A stretch of 5,552 nt of DNA from Thermoprotei archaeon (GCA_003649565.1 QMSF01000077.1:1-5552); one strand, 5' to 3'. Shown: positions 1 through 5,352, counted from the stretch's first letter. Numbers and translations are program-made. The notes: generated from the sequence alone by a model not told the origin.

Positions 1-834
1 ATGAGGGACAAGCTAAATCAAGTATTCAAGCTGATAACCAGCATAACATCCATGAGCGATTCAGGCACAATAGGGCTCTTAGAGAGATGGCTTCTAAGCA
101 AGCTTCAAAGGAGAATTAAGGCTGTAACCGATGCACTCGAAAATCTGAGAAATAGAACTGCACTTGAAATAGCCCTCTTCGAGATATGGAACGACCTACG
201 ATGGTACTTTAGGAGAACGCAAAAACCATGCAAACAAGTATTAATGGAAGTAGCCAAGACATGGGTCAGATTATTAGCGCCATATGCACCCTTCATGTGC
301 GAAGAACTATGGAGCATATTAGGCGGAGAGGGCTATGTCTCTAAGGCTCAATGGCCAGTTTATGACGAGAAAAAACTGGACTATAAGGCAGAGGCCTCAG
401 AATCCCTCATAGAGCAAGTGATGGAGGATTTAAGAGAAGTCATGAAGGCAGCAAAGATAACGCCGTCAACAGCCCACATCTACGTAGCTTCAAAGTGGAA
501 ATGGGACGTATACCTAAAAGCGCTTGAAGCACCCTCACCTAGAGAAGCAATTAAGAATGCCATGGAGTACGCAAAGCACCTTCAAATAAAGGACTTCAAG
601 CTAGTTCAAAGGGTAGCATCATCAGCATCGTCAATAGGCGGTGAACTAAAAGAAGTCAGGTTCAAGGCTGGCGTGATAGATGAATATGAAGTCTTGCAGA
701 GCGCTAGAGAATTCCTAGAAAGAGAATTCAAGTTTAAAGTCAAAATATGGAGAGAAGAAGACTCTGAAGTCTACGATCCCAAGAATAGGCGTTTCAACGC
801 CATACCCTACAAGCCAGCAATATACTTGGAATAG
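1..834 (+). CDS. leuS: Leucyl-tRNA synthetase, archaeal type, 3' part (5' end outside window)
   Basis: This is the C-terminal 277 residues of a class Ia leucyl-tRNA synthetase, the cytoplasmic enzyme that charges tRNA-Leu. The Rossmann catalytic core, editing domain and KMSKS loop are not in the window. Archaeal LeuRS is roughly 900-970 residues, so the ATG at position 1 is almost certainly an internal methionine. Visible parts are the helical anticodon-binding domain at about residues 25-120, with ERW at 28-30, NDLRWYFRR at 64-72 and LLAPYAPFMCEELW at 91-104. The archaeal/eukaryotic-style C-terminal extension follows from about 130 to 277, with a conserved WKW at 166-168 and the ending KPAIYLE at 271-277. 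The reading frame is intact to TAG at 832-834. The gene is convergent with the frhB-like gene, with no base between the two stop codons. It has no functional link to the hydrogenase genes and is a useful phylogenetic marker. The call is secure; only the start is unknown. Confidence 0.93.
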   Translation: MRDKLNQVFKLITSITSMSDSGTIGLLERWLLSKLQRRIKAVTDALENLRNRTALEIALFEIWNDLRWYFRRTQKPCKQVLMEVAKTWVRLLAPYAPFMCEELWSILGGEGYVSKAQWPVYDEKKLDYKAEASESLIEQVMEDLREVMKAAKITPSTAHIYVASKWKWDVYLKALEAPSPREAIKNAMEYAKHLQIKDFKLVQRVASSASSIGGELKEVRFKAGVIDEYEVLQSAREFLEREFKFKVKIWREEDSEVYDPKNRRFNAIPYKPAIYLE

Positions 835-1902
835 CTATTTCTTCGATGCTTTTCTCTTAGCTATTTTCCTCAATACATCAACTCCGCTTCCAATATCCTT
901 GACTTCTAGGTAACCTTCTTGAACAGCTCCTTCAAATAGCTTAGCTCCCTCATTAGTCCTTATTATCACGGTAGACCATCCATGCTGAGAGCCTATAGCC
1001 CCTACAGAGACATCGGCATATAGAGATGTTAAATCCCTACATACATGGCAATACTCATTAGCATAGTCCTTCAAGTCCTTTATTGGAACACTTAGCGCTT
1101 CACTGCCTTCTATGTAAACCCTAAATTTACCCTCCTTTATGTCGAACTTAGACACCTTGGATATGTCTATATCGTGAGATAAAAGATACTCAACAAGCTT
1201 AGCATGTGGAAATGACTCCATGCAGAAGAGCCCTATTATAAAGGCTATTTTGTCTCCGATTTTCGTTGCAGCTTTTGGTTGAACCTTTACATTTCTAGCA
1301 GCAGCTACTTGACAGGGTACCCCCACTACACATACTCTATTAAGCTCATAGCAGTATATAGCGTCTTTTAATGCAACTAGATTAGGGCTATTAGAATACT
1401 TAGTGCCTGCGGCCTCAAGAGCTTCACTTGCCGTTAATGCAACAGTTGGCACGGGTTTCCAAGCCTCTATAGGGCTTTTAGATGCAACTATAACCCCATC
1501 GATTAACCCTTTCTCAAATGCATAAATAAGTAGTGTTGTGACCACGCCTCCATCTTGAGCTCTAGCCCTCACGTCATCACGAGTGGTTCTTGCACTAACG
1601 ATCTTTATATAGCGTCCCAGAACCTCGTCCTTATTCTCGGAGCTCAAAGAAGCTTCAAGAAGCTCTCCTGAGAAAGCAGGACTTCTAGGGCAACCATAAT
1701 AGCATGCCTCACACTGCCTACATGGACCAACTCTCTTAGGCCCCTCATCGGTCATAACTAGAGCATGCACCTGACATGAAGAAACGCACATACCACATTT
1801 AGAGCATATGCCCTTGCTTATCACATCAGCCATTAAATCCCTAAATCTCTTAGGCTCAGCAAGACCCCCTACTTGTGTCTCAATGCGCTCCACATTAATC
1901 AC
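835..1902 (-). CDS. frhB: FrhB/FdhB/FpoF-family iron-sulfur flavoprotein (putative F420-linked electron-input subunit)
   Basis: This 355-residue protein belongs to the coenzyme F420 hydrogenase beta-subunit family. These proteins bind FAD and [4Fe-4S] clusters and move electrons between F420 and partner enzymes. An N-terminal two-cluster ferredoxin segment has Cys33/36/39/43 (CX2CX2CX3C) and Cys61/64/67/71 (CX2CX2CX3CP). The FrhB N-terminal domain follows, with QDGG at 116-119 and a GVVTTLLIYAFEKGLIDG stretch. The C-terminal domain carries GVPCQ at 194-198 and CHVCRD at 285-290. Two clusters plus this domain resemble FpoF/FqoF and some FrhB paralogs. The gene is last in the minus operon; its GTG start gives a GTGA overlap with the mbhN-like stop. 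A second GTG at 1893-1891 has a better-spaced AGGTG and would remove three residues. Operon position suggests it docks on the MbhN-like subunit. Substrate specificity is inferred: other flavin-linked donors are possible, since the family also acts outside F420 metabolism. Confidence 0.88.
   Translation of the reverse strand: MINVERIETQVGGLAEPKRFRDLMADVISKGICSKCGMCVSSCQVHALVMTDEGPKRVGPCRQCEACYYGCPRSPAFSGELLEASLSSENKDEVLGRYIKIVSARTTRDDVRARAQDGGVVTTLLIYAFEKGLIDGVIVASKSPIEAWKPVPTVALTASEALEAAGTKYSNSPNLVALKDAIYCYELNRVCVVGVPCQVAAARNVKVQPKAATKIGDKIAFIIGLFCMESFPHAKLVEYLLSHDIDISKVSKFDIKEGKFRVYIEGSEALSVPIKDLKDYANEYCHVCRDLTSLYADVSVGAIGSQHGWSTVIIRTNEGAKLFEGAVQEGYLEVKDIGSGVDVLRKIAKRKASKK
836..878 (+). terminator. 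Possible T-rich archaeal terminator for leuS, inside the frhB-like 3' end
   Basis: Directly after the leuS stop the plus strand is pyrimidine/T-rich, with several T runs (TTT at 838-840, TTTT in GCTTTTCTC, TTTT in GCTATTTTCC). Archaeal RNA polymerase commonly terminates at U-rich tracts without needing a hairpin. The T runs are the complement of the Lys/Arg-rich C-terminal codons (AKRKASKK) of the opposing gene, so the signal could be a by-product of coding. This is inference from composition only. Confidence 0.3.
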
Positions 1903-1920
1903 CTTAAGATCAGATCACCT
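1898..1920 (-). promoter_or_regulatory. Tandem Shine-Dalgarno motifs before the frhB-like gene
   Basis: On the minus strand AGGTGAT occurs twice, at 1920-1914 and 1904-1898. The first lies 11 nt before the GTG at 1902, which is long. The second overlaps that GTG, and its AGGTG core lies 6 nt before a second in-frame GTG at 1893. That spacing matches the 6-8 nt seen for neighbouring genes, so translation may begin at 1893 instead of 1902. Confidence 0.45.
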
Positions 1921-2237
1921 CTACTCCAAGATGCAAGCTCAAAGTCCTTACCCCGCCTTATGGCTCCTCTAGGGCAAACATCTTCACATTGATAGCAAAA
2001 TATGCACTTGCCCAAATCTATTATTGGAAAAACCTTATCGCCGATGGTCTCCATGGTTATGGCAAAGGCCGGACAAATCTTAGCGCAAAGACCACAACCG
2101 GTACATCTATCCCTTAATATCTCGTGCTTCCCACGATAAATTGGTGAAACGGGCAGTCTCTTAAATGGATATTTTACTGTCACCGGCTTCTTGAATAAAT
2201 TGGACCATACTTCCTTCAGAAGTGATGGAAGCCTCAC
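1899..2237 (-). CDS. mbhN: NuoI/MbhN-like 2x[4Fe-4S] ferredoxin subunit of group 4 hydrogenase
   Basis: This small (112 residues) polyferredoxin subunit is homologous to MbhN, EchF and NuoI. In group 4 hydrogenases it passes electrons from the donor to the small-subunit cluster on the cytoplasmic face of the membrane. Two complete cluster motifs are visible: Cys45/48/51/55 (CTGCGLCAKICP) and Cys78/81/84/88 (CIFCYQCEDVCP). The N-terminal segment with KKPVTVKYPF is typical of the family, where it lies against the membrane/large-subunit interface. The start is GTG, with AGGAGG at 2251-2246 eight nt upstream. It overlaps the large-subunit stop by four bases (GTGA) and in turn overlaps the frhB-like start. 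The length fits MbhN/EchF and is shorter than typical NuoI. In Pyrococcus mbh a NuoH-like gene (mbhM) precedes mbhN; here the large subunit precedes it directly. Confidence 0.9.
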   Translation of the reverse strand: MRLPSLLKEVWSNLFKKPVTVKYPFKRLPVSPIYRGKHEILRDRCTGCGLCAKICPAFAITMETIGDKVFPIIDLGKCIFCYQCEDVCPRGAIRRGKDFELASWSRGDLILR

Positions 2238-3397
2238 TTTCTATACCTCCTCATCAGAGTAAATATGTCGACAACTCTCTTCTCACCGGAATTTACATCA
2301 ACCAAGGCAACTCTATCAGTACACGAGAAGCAAGGATCTATGCTGACAAGCGTAACAGGTATATCAGCTATGTAGCCTCCCTTGAGCATTTCGCATACCG
2401 CTGGTATATTAGCATAAGTCGGAGTTCTAACTCTATATCGAATTGGCTTATCCTCACCCTCTTTAGCGTAAACGTGGTGAAGTAGCTCTCCACGAGGAGC
2501 TTCAGTAACAGAGAAACCTTCAGCAGTTCGAGGAGCAGCTTCAGGGACGGGCACTTTAACAGGGCCTGAAGGCATTCTATCAAGGCATTGCTCTATGATC
2601 TTTATGGATTCAAGGGTTTCATCTATTCTAACCATGAGCCTAGCCCATGAATCACCCTCATTGTATACGACCGCTGTATATGGCACTTCGTCAAAGGCGG
2701 CATATGGCTCTTCAGCCCGAACATCGATTTCAACTCCAGACCCTCTAGCTGTAGGACCTACAGCCCCAAGCGCTAAGGTCCTAGCTCTGCTTAGATAACC
2801 AACATTAACGCATCGTGCCCTTACGGTCGGATCTTCCATAAACACCTTCTTATAATGCTTTAACCTCTCGGCCATGGAGCCTAGAGCTTTTTTAATTTCA
2901 GATATCTCGAAGTCACTTATGTTTCTCCTAACACCGCCTATGATGTTATACGCTGACATCACTCTATTGCCCGTAATTATCTCTACGAGATCCATGACCA
3001 CTTCTCGATCTCTCCAAAACAACATGAATAGGGTGTCAAACCCCATAAGCTCACAAGCAACACCTAAAATCAGTAGGTGGCTATGCATTCTATTAAGCTC
3101 ATGAACGATGGTTCTAAGATACCTAGCTCTTCTAGGAACCTCTATGCCAAAAGCATTTTCAATAGCTTGGACCGCCGTCAACGTGTGAACGACATTACAT
3201 ATGCCACATATTCTTTCAGCCAAGTATATATCTTGGACAAATGTCCTCTCACTCAACGCCTTCTCGATCCCTCTATGAACAAAGCCTATTCTAGGCTCTA
3301 CATCAACGACGACTTCACCGTCAATTTTAAACACGAATCTCTCAGGTTCATGAAGAGCCGGATGTACCGGGCCTATAATTAGATCAATAGCTGACAC
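2234..3397 (-). CDS. mbhL: Group 4 [NiFe] hydrogenase large (catalytic) subunit, NuoD/MbhL/EchE-like
   Basis: This 387-residue protein is the catalytic subunit expected to hold the NiFe(CN)2CO centre that reduces protons to H2. The N-terminal GPVHPALHEPERF and VEPRIGFVHRGIEKAL segments are typical of Ech/Mbh/Hyc large subunits. The L1 motif is ERICGIC at 61-67 (Cys64, Cys67), with His71 after it. The L2 motif is DPCFSCTDR at 354-362 (Cys356, Cys359). All four nickel-ligand cysteines are present, which separates it from NuoD/FpoD of complex I and Fpo (ligands lost) and argues against MbxL-type sulfane reductases. A 25-residue tail follows Arg362, resembling the extension cut off HycE during maturation; some group 4 enzymes are not processed, so cleavage is uncertain. 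The start is GTG with AAGGAGGG at 3411-3404 six nt upstream, and one base separates it from the mbhK-like stop. Maturation (hyp) genes are not in the window. Confidence 0.93.
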   Translation of the reverse strand: MSAIDLIIGPVHPALHEPERFVFKIDGEVVVDVEPRIGFVHRGIEKALSERTFVQDIYLAERICGICNVVHTLTAVQAIENAFGIEVPRRARYLRTIVHELNRMHSHLLILGVACELMGFDTLFMLFWRDREVVMDLVEIITGNRVMSAYNIIGGVRRNISDFEISEIKKALGSMAERLKHYKKVFMEDPTVRARCVNVGYLSRARTLALGAVGPTARGSGVEIDVRAEEPYAAFDEVPYTAVVYNEGDSWARLMVRIDETLESIKIIEQCLDRMPSGPVKVPVPEAAPRTAEGFSVTEAPRGELLHHVYAKEGEDKPIRYRVRTPTYANIPAVCEMLKGGYIADIPVTLVSIDPCFSCTDRVALVDVNSGEKRVVDIFTLMRRYRK

Positions 3398-3398
3398 G

Positions 3399-3848
3399 TT
3401 AATCCCTCCTTAGAGGATACACTCCTTCAGGCCAATCCTCAGGTAGGAATAAACGCTCAAGCCTAGGATGACCCTCAAAAACTACGCCAAGCATTTCATG
3501 AACTTCTCTCTCATAGAGTATCGCTGCTGGCATCACTTTCACTGCACTTTGAATCTTCAAATCATCTTTAGGAAGCCTAGTCTTAACGAGGACACGGATT
3601 TTCTGGGGCAATAACCAAATAAAGTACGTTAACTCCATTTCACGTTCTCCTAGGTCAGCTCCATTAATTGACGTGAGATGCACCTCACCGCCACTGATCT
3701 TGTTCAATAACTCTAAAGCCTTGATTAAAGAGCCTCTATCGACAAGCGCTACAAATGCCTTCTTTTCAGCTATGTGTTCATAGCCTAAAAGAGCCTCTTT
3801 AAGCTCATTCTTCAACGTCTCAGCAAGCTTAGGGTATTCCTCAACCAC
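3399..3848 (-). CDS. mbhK: NuoC/MbhK/EchD-like 30-kDa-family subunit of group 4 hydrogenase
   Basis: This 149-residue protein is homologous to the complex I 30-kDa subunit (NuoC), MbhK and EchD. It is a cofactor-free structural subunit that packs against the large subunit in the cytoplasmic arm. The diagnostic region is the C-terminal signature at about 112-149, including YEREVHEMLGVVFEGHP at 112-128, LFLPEDWPEG at 133-142 and YPLRRD at 144-149. The N-terminal half is a less conserved alpha/beta fold. The start is GTG with AGGTGA at 3860-3855 six nt upstream. The first eight bases overlap the end of the mbhJ-like gene, and the large-subunit gene starts one base after the stop. This gives the B-C-D order typical of complex I-related clusters and implies translational coupling. 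No defects are visible. Confidence 0.92.
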   Translation of the reverse strand: MVEEYPKLAETLKNELKEALLGYEHIAEKKAFVALVDRGSLIKALELLNKISGGEVHLTSINGADLGEREMELTYFIWLLPQKIRVLVKTRLPKDDLKIQSAVKVMPAAILYEREVHEMLGVVFEGHPRLERLFLPEDWPEGVYPLRRD

Positions 3849-4275
3849 CTTTAGTCACCTTCTCGATAAGTTTGACAACACCATAAATTATCGCGTCAGG
3901 CCTTGGCGGACACCCTGGGACGTATACGTCAACAGGAATGATCTTATCAACACCACCCAACACACCATAACAATTTTGAAAAACCCCTCCACCAATAGCA
4001 CAAGCACCAACAGCAATTACGAACTTAGGGTCAGGCGTCTGCTCATACACCCTCTTAATTCTCTCAGCTGCTTGTCTCGTAACCGCGCCAGTAACAACGA
4101 GTATATCGGCATGCCTCGGGGATGGCTTAAGGAGAATGCCAAAACGCTCAACATCAAATCTCGGCGTTAATGCTGCTAGAACCTCTATATCACATGAATT
4201 GCACGCACCTGTATTCACGTGAAGTATCCAGGGTGACTTCAACCTAGCCCATGTTGCAAGTTTTAGTAGTGACAA
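3841..4275 (-). CDS. mbhJ: Group 4 [NiFe] hydrogenase small subunit, NuoB/MbhJ/EchC-like
   Basis: This 144-residue small subunit should bind the single proximal [4Fe-4S] cluster that passes electrons to the NiFe site. Likely ligands are Cys25 and Cys28 (CNSCD, the CxxC form of hydrogenases rather than the adjacent CC of NuoB), Cys92 (VGACAIGGG) and Cys122 (PGCPPRPDA). The preceding SPWILHVNTGACNSCDIE block resembles EchC/MbhJ. Cys102 (QNCYG) is an additional cysteine. It has no signal peptide and no distal cluster domains, as expected for group 4 enzymes. The start is TTG at 4275-4273: AGGTG at 4287-4283 sits seven nt upstream, and the protein has no other methionine, so an ATG start is impossible without losing the cluster region. 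It is the first gene of the minus operon and overlaps the mbhK-like gene by eight bases. Confidence 0.92.
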   Translation of the reverse strand: MSLLKLATWARLKSPWILHVNTGACNSCDIEVLAALTPRFDVERFGILLKPSPRHADILVVTGAVTRQAAERIKRVYEQTPDPKFVIAVGACAIGGGVFQNCYGVLGGVDKIIPVDVYVPGCPPRPDAIIYGVVKLIEKVTKGG

Positions 4276-4282
4276 AGACCTA

Positions 4283-4287
4283 CACCT
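4283..4287 (-). promoter_or_regulatory. Ribosome binding site supporting the TTG start of the mbhJ-like gene
   Basis: The minus strand reads AGGTG at 4287-4283, seven nt before TTG at 4275. It matches the archaeal anti-Shine-Dalgarno and the spacing used by neighbouring genes. It decides the start because the protein has no internal methionine codon. Confidence 0.65.
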
Positions 4288-4301
4288 TACACCCTTAAGG
4301 T
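4284..4301. repeat. Inverted repeat in the divergent intergenic region
   Basis: ACCTTA at 4284-4289 and TAAGGT at 4296-4301 form perfect 6-bp arms around a 6-bp spacer, and CCTTAAGG at 4293-4300 is itself a perfect palindrome. The repeat covers the mbhJ ribosome binding site and lies close to the expected transcription start, so it could be an operator or an RNA hairpin masking the site. Its presence is seen directly; the function is inferred. Confidence 0.4.
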
Positions 4302-4315
4302 TTGATAAATTTGAC

Positions 4316-4323
4316 TTTTTAAG
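4316..4323 (-). promoter_or_regulatory. Candidate TATA box for the minus-strand hydrogenase operon
   Basis: The minus strand reads CTTAAAAA at 4323-4316, preceded by purine-rich AATAGAG as a possible BRE. An archaeal start about 25 bp downstream would fall near 4294, just before the ribosome binding site at 4287-4283, giving a leader of roughly 20 nt. A weaker alternative is TATTATA at 4352-4346, which would give a longer leader that includes the inverted repeat. Confidence 0.4.
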
Positions 4324-4363
4324 CTCTATTCAGCTTTTTACTCAAGTATAATAGGGCGTAAGG

Positions 4364-4371
4364 CTTAATAA
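4364..4371 (+). promoter_or_regulatory. Candidate TATA box for the plus-strand antiporter operon
   Basis: The plus strand reads CTTAATAA at 4364-4371 after GCGTAAGG, which could act as a BRE. Transcription would start near 4393, about 34 nt before the TTG start of the mrpF-like gene. Other AT-rich stretches (GTATAATA at 4346-4353, GTTAAAGAAA at 4376-4385) are possible, so this assignment is tentative. Confidence 0.33.
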
Positions 4372-4415
4372 CAAAGTTAAAGAAACATCATAAAAGGCCC
4401 CTGAAGATTGGGGTT

Positions 4416-4419
4416 GGTG
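4416..4419 (+). promoter_or_regulatory. Ribosome binding site supporting the TTG start of the mrpF-like gene
   Basis: GGTG at 4416-4419 lies seven nt before TTG at 4427, the same geometry as for the divergent mbhJ-like gene. The frame is open back to 4394 with no ATG, so a TTG start is preferred. GTG at 4445 is the next alternative, without a clear upstream motif. Confidence 0.5.
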
Positions 4420-4426
4420 TACAGAA

Positions 4427-4711
4427 TTGTCGGTCGAAGAGCTGGTGAAAACAGTAATTATGGCATTGATGCCGATCTTCGGCATCGCCATAGCCCTCTA
4501 CACCGTGAGGATAATAAAGGGGCCCAACGTCTCTGATATGACATTGGCAGTTGACTGCTTATCCTATGATGTATGCTTCTTCATGGCTCTACTTGCAGTA
4601 TACTTTGAAGCTCCTTTCCTCATAGTATGTGCTATATGCCTTGCTCTTTGGACTTACATATTTGACCTCTACATAGCGAAATACCTTGAGCGTAAAGAGT
4701 TAGGTGAGTAA
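4427..4711 (+). CDS. mbhB: MrpF/MnhF-family antiporter subunit (MbhB-like)
   Basis: This 94-residue membrane protein is of the MrpF/MnhF/PhaF family, equivalent to MbhB. It is a small subunit of the Mrp-type Na+/H+ antiporter module that in Mbh enzymes couples H2 evolution to ion transport. Three membrane helices are evident at about residues 8-28, 44-60 and 63-84. Between the first two lies the family motif RIIKGPNVSDMTLAVD (28-43), with acidic residues Asp37 and Asp43. Cysteines at 44, 50, 68 and 71 are notable in such a short membrane protein. The TTG start at 4427 is chosen from the ribosome site; GTG at 4445 would shorten it by six residues. It heads the plus operon, three bases before the mrpG-like ATG. 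In Pyrococcus mbh an MrpE-like gene (mbhA) precedes this one; there is no room for it here. Confidence 0.88.
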   Translation: MSVEELVKTVIMALMPIFGIAIALYTVRIIKGPNVSDMTLAVDCLSYDVCFFMALLAVYFEAPFLIVCAICLALWTYIFDLYIAKYLERKELGE

Positions 4712-4714
4712 TTA

Positions 4715-5092
4715 ATGTGGGAGATAATCCAACAAATACTTCTTTATATAGGCATAATATTGGTGGTTATAGGCGCCTTATGCGACTTAATAGGAGCACT
4801 AGGCCTTCTGAGATTTCCAAATTTCTTCGTTCGTCTTCATGCTGCAACCGTTGGAACCATAGGTGGAGCGGTGTATCCTCTATTTGGATTAACCCTCATG
4901 ACTGTTGCATGTGACTTCTTAGGATATTGGAAGTGGCTTTTAGCTTCAGGCTCCTTCATCACCGCGCTTATAATAATGATCACGGCGCCAGCAGGCTCGC
5001 ATGCATTAGCTAGAGGAGCTCATCGACGAGGGGTACCCGTTGAACCGAAGGTATGCGACTTCCTAGAAGAAGATAAAGGGAGGGGAGGATGA
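4715..5092 (+). CDS. mbhC: MrpG/MnhG-family antiporter subunit (MbhC-like)
   Basis: This 125-residue membrane protein is of the MrpG/MnhG/PhaG family, equivalent to MbhC, part of the ion-translocating Mrp module. Three helices lie at about 6-29, 44-67 and 73-92. The hallmark motif GLLRFPNFFVRLHAAT occupies 30-45, and the loop after helix 3 reads APAGSHALARGAHRRG at 91-106, close to the usual PxGAHxIARAA pattern. A short hydrophilic, acidic C-terminal tail (about 107-125) follows. The ATG at 4715 has AGGTGA at 4702-4707, seven nt upstream and inside the end of the preceding gene. Its TGA at 5090-5092 overlaps the next start (ATGA). Length and motif order are normal for the family. Confidence 0.91.
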   Translation: MWEIIQQILLYIGIILVVIGALCDLIGALGLLRFPNFFVRLHAATVGTIGGAVYPLFGLTLMTVACDFLGYWKWLLASGSFITALIIMITAPAGSHALARGAHRRGVPVEPKVCDFLEEDKGRGG

Positions 5093-5352
5093 TGTCGCTT
5101 TTCACAGCTTCTCTAATAATCTTCGCTTTAACCTTAGGAGCGGTATTCGCCTACTTCGCAATTAAAAGTAGAGATTTGGTTAAAGCTGCTGTCTTCTCTG
5201 CAGGTCAATCGGCAGCCTTCGCTTTAGCCTTCTTCATGCTCATGGCACCAGACATCGTCCTAGCCTATGTCGCCGTCGCCATAGGGATTTACACGGTATT
5301 ACTCCTTTACGTGATAAATAAGACCGAGAGATTTGAGGAGGCAGAAGAATGA
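5089..5352 (+). CDS. mbhD: MbhD-like subunit (DUF4040; related to the MrpA C-terminal region)
   Basis: This 87-residue membrane protein resembles MbhD of membrane-bound hydrogenases, a family related to part of the C-terminal region of MrpA. Three hydrophobic helices span about 4-24, 33-52 and 55-76. The loop FAIKSRDLVKAAVFSAGQS (23-41), the APDIVLAYVAVAIGIYT stretch (53-69) and the exit NKTER (77-81) fit the family, which ends with a short charged tail. Two consecutive ATG codons (5089 and 5092) can serve as starts. GGGAGG at 5078-5083 is five and eight nt before them, so initiation at either is possible and changes one residue only. The first overlaps the mrpG-like stop. The gene is followed by an ATGA overlap with the mbhE-like gene, so order B-C-D-E of Pyrococcus mbh is kept. 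Confidence 0.85.
   Translation: MMSLFTASLIIFALTLGAVFAYFAIKSRDLVKAAVFSAGQSAAFALAFFMLMAPDIVLAYVAVAIGIYTVLLLYVINKTERFEEAEE

Noticed and set aside
1..3. ATG at position 1 as the true start of the synthetase gene
   Set aside because: The encoded 277 residues begin within the middle-to-late part of LeuRS and lack the catalytic core, so the window edge cuts the gene and the methionine is internal.
788..801. Perfect inverted repeat GGCGTT-TC-AACGCC near the leuS 3' end as a terminator hairpin
   Set aside because: It lies inside coding sequence for the conserved LeuRS C-terminus, is not followed by a T tract on either strand, and is short enough to arise by chance.
2222..3382. Several plus-strand open frames opposite the large-subunit gene
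   Set aside because: They lie antisense to a strongly conserved gene, have no family signatures and show low-complexity Ser/Arg/Leu composition typical of shadow frames.
2234..3397. Large subunit as a complex I / Fpo NuoD subunit
   Set aside because: NuoD and FpoD have lost the nickel-ligand cysteines; here CGIC (64-67) and CFSC (356-359) are both intact, which fits a hydrogenase.
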